In this document: positions 7,622-14,686 of the stretch, one piece after another | Numbering within the stretch: the stretch's first letter is position 1 | Layout of the letters: each line of letters begins with the position of its first letter | Assembly (NCBI GenBank): GCA_964467615.1 | Contig: CAYXRK010000058.1 | Span: forward strand, 1-24,759 | Direction: 5' to 3' | DNA from: CAYXRK01 sp964467615 | Lineage (GTDB): Bacteria > Hydrogenedentota > Hydrogenedentia > Hydrogenedentales > GCA-2746185 | Length of the DNA stretch: 24,759 nucleotides | The notes under the pieces: model-generated | Databases searched by the model: none | What the model was told of the DNA's origin: nothing | The model's input: only the letters and a program-made list of their open reading frames with translations | Program-made: the position numbers and the translations under genes

Positions 7622-7661
7622 CTCTCGGCCTCTCCTGGTTGTTCCCATCAACCGTTCATGG

Positions 7662-7698
7662 GGGACCCGGCCCGTCGCCGGGTCCCTCTGAATTTTTT
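7662..7698 (+). terminator. Rho-independent terminator after monooxygenase paralog 1
   Basis: A perfect 10-bp stem, GGGACCCGGC (7662-7671) with GCCGGGTCCC (7677-7686), loop CCGTC, followed by TCTGAATTTTTT (six T at 7693-7698). It lies 40 nt after the stop codon and makes the monooxygenase gene a single-gene unit. Confidence 0.85.
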
Positions 7699-7801
7699 AG
7701 GGGGGGAATGCGCTGATTTTCCGGCGACGTGGCGACTTGTCCGAAAGGCGAACGTAGTTACCCATCAATTGTGGCCTACCGAAATCGAAGCCAAAGGCGC
7801 G

Positions 7802-7830
7802 TTGACGTTCCGTTACCCCAGGCGTAGGCT
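7802..7830 (+). promoter_or_regulatory. Candidate promoter of the small membrane-anchored protein gene
   Basis: TTGACG (7802-7807), a 17-base spacer and TAGGCT (7825-7830). The predicted start of transcription would be about 18 bases before the ATG at 7855, leaving room for the AGGGG ribosome-binding site. Confidence 0.4.
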
Positions 7831-7854
7831 AACGCCCGGCCAGGGGCCGAGTCC

Positions 7855-8292
7855 ATGAAGAAAGTCGTTTTCGTCATCATCATCGTCGTCGTCGCGTTTC
7901 CGTTCGTCCCGAAACTGTTTCCGAAATCGATGACCATTGAACGAGTCACTGACGCATTTGAAAAGGCGGCGTACACCATTACTGACCTCCACCCCCAGGA
8001 CCCGCCATTCCGGGAGGCGGAGCAGCAGTGGGATTTCACCGTCGACGGCGGCTACAAGATCGAGGTCTATCGTTACGCGAAAAGCGCCAAGCTGACCAAG
8101 AACCTCGAGTATCTCAAGACCGACCCAGGGTCCGCCATGGTCGAGGCGTCCGGCCTCGCGCAGAATCTAGGCGCGCGGCCCTCGCGCGATCTACCCAGCG
8201 CCGTCGGGAAAAAAGGCAAGTGGATGATTCACGTCCGCGGCGAAGACCGTGGCCAGTGCGGAATGCTGGTCAAGGTGTTTCAGGACAGTTGA
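7855..8292 (+). CDS. Hypothetical membrane-anchored protein, 145 aa
   Basis: I do not recognise the family. The first 22 residues are KK followed by a very hydrophobic stretch (VVFVIIIVVVAFPFV), giving either a single N-terminal membrane anchor or a signal peptide. The remainder is soluble and mixed in charge, with a strand-rich look (WDFTVDGGYKIEVYRYA; GKWMIHVRG) and one cysteine near the C-terminus. It most likely sits outside the cytoplasmic membrane. The ATG at 7855 has AGGGG upstream. It lies between a terminator and a convergent transporter gene (12-bp gap), so it appears to be transcribed alone from the promoter at 7802-7830. Codon use resembles the neighbours, so I take it to be a real gene. 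Confidence 0.7.
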   Translation: MKKVVFVIIIVVVAFPFVPKLFPKSMTIERVTDAFEKAAYTITDLHPQDPPFREAEQQWDFTVDGGYKIEVYRYAKSAKLTKNLEYLKTDPGSAMVEASGLAQNLGARPSRDLPSAVGKKGKWMIHVRGEDRGQCGMLVKVFQDS

Positions 8293-8304
8293 CCGCGCAC
8301 AGCG

Positions 8305-9546
8305 TCACGCGATGATGCCGGCGATCGACGCCGTCATGAATACGGCCAGCGTTCCGCCGATGAGGCTCTTGATGCCGAGTTGGGTTATGTCCTTTCGGCG
8401 ATCCGGCGCGAGACCCACGAGGCACGCCAAAAGAATTCCCAAGCTGCCGGGGTTGGCGAATCCGCATAGCGCGTAGGTCGCGATGGTGATCGAGCGCGGC
8501 TGCAAGGCCCCATCGGCGATGAGCGTTTGCATGTTCGTGTACGCGATCAGTTCGTTGACCACCGTTTTCGTGGCGAGCAATCGTCCGACCTCGGTCGCGT
8601 CCTGAAGCGGCACGCCCATCAGAACCGCGAAGGGATAGAAAAACCAACCGGCAAGTTCCGTAAACGTCTTGCCCGTTACGGCGGAGAAGCCCAAGTTCAC
8701 GAGATAGACCAGGCTGACGAACGCGATCAACAACGCACACACGTTTATCGCCAGCGTCACGCCCTCGGAAGCGCCCCGCGCCGCGCCGTCCATGATGTTG
8801 TGGCTCTCGACTTCGACCTCGATGCGATCGATGCCTGCGGTCCTCGGCGTTTGCGTCTCAGGCACGAGCAACTTCGCAATTACGATGGCCGCCGGCGCGC
8901 TCATAATCGACGCCGCCAGGAGATGCCCCGGTTCCGCGCCGAATGTCGCGTACAACACGAGCACGTTCGCGGCCACGCTGGCCATGAACGACGTCATCAC
9001 GGTCAGGAGTTCCGAGCGTGTCATTTCGCGCAAGTACGCTTTCAATGTAGGCATCGACTCGATGCCCATGAACACTTGCGAAGCCACGCCGAACGTCTCC
9101 GCGCCGGAAGTCTTCAGCGTGCGCCGCATCAGCCACGCCATCCCTCTCACAATGGCCTGAATCACGCCGAGGTGATACAGAATCCCCGCGACGGTGGAGA
9201 CGAAGATGATGATCGGCAGGACTTGAAACGCCACCACGGCATTGATGACGAACGGCCCGTCCGCGCCGGAGACGGCGTCTTGATTCAAGACGATTACGTC
9301 GGTGAGCGAGCCGAAAATAAAGCGGCTGCCTTCGAGCGTCGCGATGCGGACAACGTCGAACGTCTTGCGGACGGCCTCGAAGAACGCAACGCCCAGGCCC
9401 GTCCGCAACACCAGCAGCGCAAGCGCGAATTGCAGCGCGACTCCAATCGCGACAAGCCGCCACGGCGCGCGCCGCCGGTCCTCCGACAGCGCCCACGCGA
9501 TGCCGACAAACGCCACCAATCCGATCGCGCTGACGACACGTTCCAT
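8305..9546 (-). CDS. Concentrative nucleoside transporter (NupC/CNT family)
   Basis: A cation-coupled nucleoside uptake protein of the inner membrane, 413 aa, the usual length. N-terminal helices are at about 1-20 and 27-55. The gate/nucleoside-recognition region includes QVLPIIIFVS, the family block QVFMGIESMPTLKAYL, the ASVAANVLVLY helix and the C-terminal block MGVPLQDATEVGRLLATKTVVNE, followed by CGFANPGSLGI. These match the conserved CNT core. ATG 9546 begins 5 nt after the stop of the EIIA-like gene (TGACCCTCATG) and has no Shine-Dalgarno of its own, so it probably depends on translational coupling. The long - strand frame extending to 9774 lies inside the upstream gene in another frame and was not used. 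Specificity (purine, pyrimidine, H+ or Na+) cannot be read. Confidence 0.9.
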   Translation of the reverse strand: MERVVSAIGLVAFVGIAWALSEDRRRAPWRLVAIGVALQFALALLVLRTGLGVAFFEAVRKTFDVVRIATLEGSRFIFGSLTDVIVLNQDAVSGADGPFVINAVVAFQVLPIIIFVSTVAGILYHLGVIQAIVRGMAWLMRRTLKTSGAETFGVASQVFMGIESMPTLKAYLREMTRSELLTVMTSFMASVAANVLVLYATFGAEPGHLLAASIMSAPAAIVIAKLLVPETQTPRTAGIDRIEVEVESHNIMDGAARGASEGVTLAINVCALLIAFVSLVYLVNLGFSAVTGKTFTELAGWFFYPFAVLMGVPLQDATEVGRLLATKTVVNELIAYTNMQTLIADGALQPRSITIATYALCGFANPGSLGILLACLVGLAPDRRKDITQLGIKSLIGGTLAVFMTASIAGIIA

Positions 9547-9551
9547 GAGGG

Positions 9552-10049
9552 TCAGGACAACTTTCTTTTCAGCCGGCCGAAAAACGATTCGGCCTCTTCG
9601 CCCCGGATGCGGGCCAACAGCGCCGCTTCGTCCGATGCGGAGACGAGCGACTCGCGAAACGCGTCGTCGTGGAGCAATTGTGAAATGCCCGCGAGCGTGT
9701 GGACGTGCTGCTGGATTTTGCGCTTGGGCGATATGACGAGCACGACGATCCGCGCGGGCTTGCCGTCGACGCACTCGAAGTCGATGCCTTCTCGCGAAAT
9801 GCCAAGGGCGCAGACCGATTTCTTGATCCGGTTCGACGACGCGTGGGGAAGCGCCACACCGTGTTCCATGCCCGTGCTCATCGAGCGCTCGCGGGAGAAC
9901 ACCGCGTCGATCGCGTGCTCGCGTAGGGTGGCGCCGAGAGAACCGGCCTTGATCGCGAGATCGATCAACTCGGTGATCGCGGCGTACTTCTCCGTTGCCG
10001 CCAACGAGGCGGTGACGGTCGATTCGTTGACAATATCTTTGAGTAGCAT
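9552..10049 (-). CDS. PTS EIIA-like protein (PtsN/fructose-type IIA)
   Basis: A cytoplasmic phosphocarrier or regulator of the EIIA-Fru/Ntr family, 165 aa, close to PtsN length. The active-site histidine is His69 in GMEHGVALPHAS, within the family motif for the phosphorylated His. The C-terminal half (VVLVISPKRKIQQHVHTLAGISQLL) is also typical. I start at ATG 10049 (MLLKDIV); a longer frame begins with a TTG inside repeat DNA and was rejected. No EIIB, EIIC, HPr or EI gene is near, so it is more likely regulatory than a sugar transport component. It is coupled to the nucleoside transporter behind it. Confidence 0.85.
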   Translation of the reverse strand: MLLKDIVNESTVTASLAATEKYAAITELIDLAIKAGSLGATLREHAIDAVFSRERSMSTGMEHGVALPHASSNRIKKSVCALGISREGIDFECVDGKPARIVVLVISPKRKIQQHVHTLAGISQLLHDDAFRESLVSASDEAALLARIRGEEAESFFGRLKRKLS

Positions 10050-10070
10050 GGGGTGTCCGTGTTGCAATAC

Positions 10071-10143
10071 GCGCCCCTTCGACAAGCTCAGGGCGAACGG
10101 GAGGGGACGGCCCCGCGCCCTTCGACAGGCTCAGGGCGAACGG
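10071..10143. repeat. Two direct copies of a CTTCGACA(A/G)GCTCAGGGCG repeat
   Basis: Copies lie at 10071-10101 and 10115-10143; both read CCTTCGACA[A/G]GCTCAGGGCG followed by AACGGG, and GCCC/GGGC can pair around the centre. Between them GGGG and CCCC can form a further stem. They occupy the divergent promoter space of the EIIA-like gene and menA. From memory, very similar elements occur widely in intergenic DNA of many environmental bacteria; I cannot check that here. Confidence 0.8.
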
Positions 10144-10197
10144 GCCGCAATATTACCGATGTTCCGGCGCGAATAGAAGCGGGTTCATACTTGATCG

Positions 10198-11085
10198 ATG
10201 GCAAAAGGTTCCGTATCCGTCTGGATTTCCGCCGTCCGCCCGCGCACTCTCGGCGCGGCGATCGCCCCCGTCGTCATCGCCACGGCGATGGCCTACGACA
10301 CGGGTTCGGCCCACGCGCTGTCCGCCGCCGCCTGCTTGCTGGGCGCGATATTGATCCAGATCGGCACGAACTTCGCCAACGACTACTTCGATTTCGTCAA
10401 AGGGACGGACACCAAAGATCGCGTCGGGCCAACGCGCGCGACGGCGGCGGGTTTGGTTACACCCCAGACTATGCGCCTCGCGATGATCGTCGCGTTCGCG
10501 CTCGTGTTCGTGCCGGGGGCCTACATCCTCTACCGAGGCGGTTGGCCGTTTCTCGTCATCGGCCTTGTGAGCATCGCCTGCGGCGTGCTCTACACCGGCG
10601 GGCCGTATCCGCTCGGGTACCTCGGTCTCGGCGACCTCTTCGTCCTCGTGTTCTTCGGTCCCGTAGCACTCGGCGGGACCTACTACGTTCAGTCGATCAC
10701 CCTCGACGCGAATGTACTGATCGCGGGCCTCGCCCCCGGTCTTTTCTCGGTCGCCATTCTCACGGTGAATAACCTGCGCGACCGCGAAGGCGACGCCAAG
10801 TCCGGCAAGAAGACCCTTGCGGTACGCTTCGGCACTCGCTTCGCAAGGGCCGAATACGTCGCCGCGCTCATCACGGGCACACTTGTCATTCCGCTGTATC
10901 TCGTCATGACAACGCGCGGACACTACGCCGCGCTCGCGAGCATCGCCGTGCTGCTACCGGCGATCCCAACAATTCGGACAGTCCTCCAAAAGGACGGCTC
11001 GTCCCTCAATGCCGCGTTGGGAAACACCGGCAAATTGTTGCTCGCCTTTAGCCTGCTGTTTTCCGCTGGTTGGGTCTTGACCTAG
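10198..11085 (+). CDS. menA: 1,4-dihydroxy-2-naphthoate polyprenyltransferase MenA
   Basis: Adds the polyprenyl tail to 1,4-dihydroxy-2-naphthoate in menaquinone synthesis; an integral membrane UbiA-family prenyltransferase, 295 aa. The first prenyl-diphosphate/Mg motif is NFANDYFDFVKGTD (residues 58-71) and the second is NNLRDREGD (191-199), followed by SGKKTLAVRFG, which is typical of MenA rather than UbiA. About nine hydrophobic segments are visible, the last at the C-terminus. WISAVRPRTLGAAIAPV at the N-terminus is also MenA-like. The ATG at 10198 lacks a strong Shine-Dalgarno. No other men genes are in the window. It suggests menaquinone-based respiration. Confidence 0.93.
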   Translation: MAKGSVSVWISAVRPRTLGAAIAPVVIATAMAYDTGSAHALSAAACLLGAILIQIGTNFANDYFDFVKGTDTKDRVGPTRATAAGLVTPQTMRLAMIVAFALVFVPGAYILYRGGWPFLVIGLVSIACGVLYTGGPYPLGYLGLGDLFVLVFFGPVALGGTYYVQSITLDANVLIAGLAPGLFSVAILTVNNLRDREGDAKSGKKTLAVRFGTRFARAEYVAALITGTLVIPLYLVMTTRGHYAALASIAVLLPAIPTIRTVLQKDGSSLNAALGNTGKLLLAFSLLFSAGWVLT

Positions 11086-11389
11086 CGACGGCATGGCCGC
11101 CACATCGATTGCGCATGCAACCGGCATGGGCATAGCGGCGTCTAAATACAAGAAGTCGGTCGCGGGCTACGGTCGATGGCGGATTCGTCCCAAGTCGATA
11201 TGAACAAACACGTTACGCGGTGGTTAATGTAGCAACAGTCCGCTACTTGACTTATTATGATAGGTCTGTCATATTAGGCATGGAATGTAGACAAATTCCG
11301 AGTGTTTTTCGCCGGAACTTTTGCCGGAATCGGTGTTTAATCGGCAGACACGTAACGTGTTAACGGTTAAGGGGAACAGGAGGCAAGTC
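11086..11389. other. Intergenic region upstream of monooxygenase paralog 2
   Basis: About 300 bases. The left 150 show no gene or clear terminator for menA. The right half holds a promoter (11247-11276) with an inverted repeat between the -35 and -10 elements, and then a leader of about 110 nt ending in AGGAGG (11378-11383). Confidence 0.55.
11247..11276 (+). promoter_or_regulatory. Promoter with an internal inverted repeat, for monooxygenase paralog 2
   Basis: TTGACT (11247-11252) is followed after 17-18 bases by CATATT/ATATTA (11270-11276). Between them ATGATA-GGTC-TGTCAT (11257-11272) is an inverted repeat with one mismatch, the position expected for an operator. A similar sequence lies upstream of paralog 1 (6095-6110). 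No regulator gene is adjacent. Confidence 0.45.
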
Positions 11390-12640
11390 ATGCGTACAAC
11401 ACTACTTACGACGGCAGCTTTGGCGCTGATCGCGCTGCCAGCAATGGGAGCGGACGTAGGCGCCAAGAGCGCCGGCGGCGAGCAAATTACCTACGCCAAG
11501 GACATTTCGCGGTTGCTCCAAGAGAACTGCCAACAGTGCCATCAGCCCAACGGTGTCGCGCCCTTTAGTCTGACGGACTATCGCCAGGCCCGCGGCTGGG
11601 GCAAAATGATTAAGGAAGTCGTGCTCGATGGGCGCATGCCGCCGTGGCACGCGGATCCGGCTGTCGGCCATTTCAGCAACGATCGCAGCCTCTCGGCCGA
11701 GGAAAAGGAAATGCTGGCGTCGTGGGTCGATGCCGGCATGCCGCGCGGCAACGCCGCGGACGAGCCCGCTCCGGTCGCATGGAGCAACGAGTGGCGCATC
11801 GGCGAACCGGACATGGTATTCGAGATGCCGGAAGACGCGGTCATCGAGCCGACCGGCGTTGTACCTTACCAGTATTTCGTCGTCCCGACCGGGTTCACCG
11901 AGGACAAGTGGGTAAACATGGCGGAATGTATGCCGGGCAACCCGAAGGTCGTGCACCACATCATCGTGTTCATTCGCAACTCGAAAGCCGAGTCCGTTGG
12001 CCGCGATGAAGACGGCGGCGGTTTTTTTGACGCCTTCGCGCCGGGCACGATTCCGATGATTTTGGAACCGGGCCTTGCGCGCAAAATTCCGGCGGCTTCG
12101 GACATCGTGTTCCAGATGCATTACACGCCGACCGGCAAAACCGAAACGGACCGCTCAAAATTCGGCCTTAAGTTTTACGACGGCCCGGTGTACTCGGAGC
12201 TCATGACGAACGCGTCGAGCGTACACGAGTTGTCGATTCCGCCTAATGACCCTAACCATCGCGTCGAAGCGTCGATGACGTTCGAGCGCGACGCGATCAT
12301 CCGCGAGCTTTCGCCTCACATGCACTACCGCGGCAAGTCGTTCGCATACACGCTGGTATACCCGGACGGTAAAGAACTTCCGATCCTGAACGTGCCGAAG
12401 TACGACTTCAATTGGCAGACGACCTACAAGTTGGCCGAGCCGCTTGACGCGCCGAAGGGGTCGAAGTTGGTGTGCGTCGCGTACTTCGACAACAGCAAGG
12501 ACAATCCGGCCAACCCCGACCCGAACAAGACGGTGCATTGGGGCGATCAGACCTGGGAAGAAATGATGATCGGGTTCTTCCACATGGCATGGAAAGACAA
12601 GACCAGCGACAAGCCGCTGAACGAAGTACAGACTGACTAA
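11390..12640 (+). CDS. Secreted cytochrome c / PHM-like copper monooxygenase (paralog 2)
   Basis: A predicted periplasmic oxidoreductase of 416 aa, built like the gene at 6299. A signal peptide (1-21) is followed by a cytochrome c domain with CQQCH (47-51) and MPPWHADP (83-90), then the copper type II monooxygenase fold. CuH candidates are His189-His190 (VVHHII) and His244 (QMHY). CuM candidates are His310 and His312 (SPHMHYRGK) and Met392 (WEEMM). VPKYDFNWQTTYKLAEP and the AYFDNS..NPANPDP region are family hallmarks. All six metal ligands of PHM have a counterpart. ATG 11390 has a perfect AGGAGG six bases upstream; the frame extending to 11321 was not used. Substrate unknown. Close sequence blocks suggest duplication, but the two differ in the linker (about 193-235) and C-terminus, so they may act on different substrates. 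Confidence 0.87.
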   Translation: MRTTLLTTAALALIALPAMGADVGAKSAGGEQITYAKDISRLLQENCQQCHQPNGVAPFSLTDYRQARGWGKMIKEVVLDGRMPPWHADPAVGHFSNDRSLSAEEKEMLASWVDAGMPRGNAADEPAPVAWSNEWRIGEPDMVFEMPEDAVIEPTGVVPYQYFVVPTGFTEDKWVNMAECMPGNPKVVHHIIVFIRNSKAESVGRDEDGGGFFDAFAPGTIPMILEPGLARKIPAASDIVFQMHYTPTGKTETDRSKFGLKFYDGPVYSELMTNASSVHELSIPPNDPNHRVEASMTFERDAIIRELSPHMHYRGKSFAYTLVYPDGKELPILNVPKYDFNWQTTYKLAEPLDAPKGSKLVCVAYFDNSKDNPANPDPNKTVHWGDQTWEEMMIGFFHMAWKDKTSDKPLNEVQTD

Positions 12641-12665
12641 GTAATTTACACTCACTCCGCCAAAT

Positions 12666-12695
12666 GGGCGCGGGTGCATCGCCGCACCCGCGCCC
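12666..12695 (+). terminator. Strong 12-bp hairpin after monooxygenase paralog 2
   Basis: GGGCGCGGGTGC (12666-12677) pairs perfectly with GCACCCGCGCCC (12684-12695) around a 6-base loop, 25 nt after the stop codon. There is no T-tract, so it may protect the 3' end of the mRNA, pause transcription or act with the true terminator that follows. Confidence 0.55.
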
Positions 12696-12734
12696 ACCCC
12701 TCCCTTAGGGCGATTCGGAGTGTAACAGACTGAC

Positions 12735-12773
12735 GGCCGCCGGGACATCGTTCCGGCGGCCACTTTGTTTTTT
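12735..12773 (+). terminator. Rho-independent terminator
   Basis: GGCCGCCGG (12735-12743) pairs with CCGGCGGCC (12753-12761) and is followed by ACTTTGTTTTTT. It ends the monooxygenase transcript before the esterase gene. Confidence 0.85.
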
Positions 12774-12828
12774 CGCCGTGCGCATGAATTACACTGTGTC
12801 CGTTGAGCAAAATATCGGGAGACGATCT

Positions 12829-13809
12829 ATGAGTTTGCATGTACGGTCCTCATTCGTTGCGGCGCTGCTCGCGGTCGCGGTATGGGCGGGCGACACGGAC
12901 ATCTTCGCCGGAGCGCCGCCGTCTCCAAAAGGTTACGACACCTACGAGGCCGCGCGGGCGGCGGTACTCAAGGGCGAAGTGAAGGCAATCAACGCCGCGC
13001 CGGAAATACCCGATTCGATCTCGATAACGAAGGACATTCCCTATCACTTGGGCGGCGATCCCCGGCAAGCGCTCGATTTGTTTGTACCGAAGAATCTCGA
13101 TGCGCCTGCGCCGTTGCTGGTGTTCATCCACGGCGGCGGATGGCGCGCTGGAAACAAGGGAGACTACCTCTCGTACAACGTGCATTTCGCGGAGCTCGGG
13201 TATGTGACGGCTTCCGTTGGGTATCGGCTTTCTCCGGCGAACCACTTTCCATCGGCGGTGCAGGACGTGAAGTGCGCGATCGCTTGGCTTCGCGCGCACG
13301 CAAAGGAGAACCACATTGATCCCGAGCGCGTGGCCGTTATCGGTGGATCGGCGGGCGGACACTTGGCGTTAATGGCGGGTTATGCGGACGCGCCGGAACT
13401 CGAGTGTCCAGACGCGCCAAAGGGTGTTAGCACCCGCGTGCAGGCGGTGGTGAATTTCTATGGCGTCGTGGATTGCACTGTGCCGCGCGCAATAGAAGCG
13501 CGGGAAGTGCAGGACTTTATCGGCAAGCCGTACGCCGAGGCGAAAGAAGCCTACGAAGCGGCATCGCCATTGTTTCACTTGAGGAAAGACGATCCGCCGA
13601 CGCTTACCTTTCATGGCACGATTGACGAGTTAGTGCCCATCGAACAGGCGGACACGCTCCACGCAAAACTGACCGAACTCGGAATCCCGAATTACTACGA
13701 CAAGGTCGTCGGCTGGCCGCACTCGATGGACGTTGCGCAGCCGGTCAATGATCGCTGCCGGTACATTATGGAAAAGTTCTTCGATGCCCACCTCCAGGTG
13801 GCAAAGTAG
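12829..13809 (+). CDS. Secreted alpha/beta hydrolase, HSL/BD-FAE-type esterase
   Basis: A predicted exported carboxylesterase, 326 aa, of the hormone-sensitive-lipase / acetyl-xylan or feruloyl esterase type. A signal peptide is likely (residues 1-28). The oxyanion-hole motif is HGGGW (101-105), the nucleophile Ser174 in GGSAGG (172-177), the acid Asp266 (HGTIDELVP) and the base His298 (GWPHSM). ATG 12829 has GGAG seven bases upstream; the frame extending to 12778 was rejected because its extra residues precede the signal peptide and overlap the likely promoter. TACACT at 12790-12795 is a possible -10 element. The substrate cannot be named, but the neighbouring sugar-related genes fit removal of acyl groups from polysaccharide. 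Confidence 0.85.
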   Translation: MSLHVRSSFVAALLAVAVWAGDTDIFAGAPPSPKGYDTYEAARAAVLKGEVKAINAAPEIPDSISITKDIPYHLGGDPRQALDLFVPKNLDAPAPLLVFIHGGGWRAGNKGDYLSYNVHFAELGYVTASVGYRLSPANHFPSAVQDVKCAIAWLRAHAKENHIDPERVAVIGGSAGGHLALMAGYADAPELECPDAPKGVSTRVQAVVNFYGVVDCTVPRAIEAREVQDFIGKPYAEAKEAYEAASPLFHLRKDDPPTLTFHGTIDELVPIEQADTLHAKLTELGIPNYYDKVVGWPHSMDVAQPVNDRCRYIMEKFFDAHLQVAK

Positions 13810-13887
13810 AGGCGCGAAATCGTCCACGGGTCGAGCGAAGTTGTCGACGCGGGGGTATGCCTCGACTTTTTTCGCGGGTTCGCGCAG

Positions 13888-14673
13888 CTACTTCGCGAAG
13901 GGTGTGAGCGTGACCCGCCGCAACCGGATTTCCGCGCCTTCCGACTGGATTTGGATTCGGCCCTTGCGCGGCATAACGTCGACGCACTGATTGACCAGGA
14001 CGCCGTTGAGGTACACCGTGATCGTCCGGCCCGCGACGACGCATTCCAGCCGGTTCCACTCGCCCACGGGCCGTTCGAGGTCGCGCGTGCCGCGAAACCC
14101 CTTCGTGTCGGTCCACTCGGGCGAGCGGCCCCACCAGTTGATGCGGCCACCGTTGATCGTCGCCGGCGCTCCGTTCAGGTCGAAGACGTACGAGGTGTCC
14201 TGCTTCTCCGCGGCGACCGGCGCGGTCAAGGAAAACGTTTCGGATCCATCACCGACGACCAACAAATCGCCCGTGCCTCCTTCGATGATCTGGCATTCGA
14301 TCGAGTGCATCCACGTCCCGGAGTACGCACCGTCAGCCCCGGTGGAATGCACGAGCACGCCGCTGTCCCGCGCGCGATCCGCGCGCTCGCCGTGCGTAGC
14401 ATCGCCCCACGCGTACTCGACGATCAGGTGATAGTCTCGGTACTCCTCGTTGGTCGTGATGCAGCCCCATTCTTCGCCGGAAATCACGAGAACGCCATCA
14501 CGGACGGTAAAAACTCTGCGCGGATCCACGTCGCGCCCACGTCCCTTGAGGAAGGTGTAAAAGTTCGACAAGTCCTTGCCGTTGAACAGTTCAATCGACG
14601 CAGCCGGACCGGGATCGGCGGCTACTACAAATGCCACGCTAAAAAGCAGTGGCGACGAACGTAAGAGTTTCAT
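13888..14673 (-). CDS. Secreted DUF1080 (3-keto-disaccharide hydrolase-type) protein
   Basis: A 261-aa exported protein. Residues 1-19 are a signal peptide (LLFSVAFVVAADPGPAAS). The rest has the DUF1080 jelly-roll pattern: LFNGKDLSNFYTFL near the start, then EYRDYHLIVEYAWG, a SGVLVHSTG strand, SIECQIIEGGTGDL, and the closing VGEWNRLECVVAGRTITVYLNGVLVNQ block. The family includes 3-keto-glycoside hydrolases and is abundant in Planctomycetes and Verrucomicrobia. ATG 14673 is chosen because it starts the signal peptide; it lies 13 nt after the NagB-like stop, the end of the operon. No strong Shine-Dalgarno is visible. Enzymatic function is not established by sequence alone. Confidence 0.85.
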   Translation of the reverse strand: MKLLRSSPLLFSVAFVVAADPGPAASIELFNGKDLSNFYTFLKGRGRDVDPRRVFTVRDGVLVISGEEWGCITTNEEYRDYHLIVEYAWGDATHGERADRARDSGVLVHSTGADGAYSGTWMHSIECQIIEGGTGDLLVVGDGSETFSLTAPVAAEKQDTSYVFDLNGAPATINGGRINWWGRSPEWTDTKGFRGTRDLERPVGEWNRLECVVAGRTITVYLNGVLVNQCVDVMPRKGRIQIQSEGAEIRLRRVTLTPFAK

Positions 14674-14686
14674 GGCGATATCCGCG

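Noticed and set aside
6797..7651. 284-codon - strand frame opposite monooxygenase paralog 1
   Set aside because: Runs opposite a gene with clear heme and copper motifs and has none of its own.
8527..10176. 549-codon frame on the + strand opposite the nucleoside transporter and EIIA-like gene
   Set aside because: No family features; the composition fits a shadow of the - strand genes, and it ends in intergenic repeats.
13951..14664. 237-codon + strand frame opposite the DUF1080 gene
   Set aside because: It mirrors the reverse frame and has no signal peptide or family signature.
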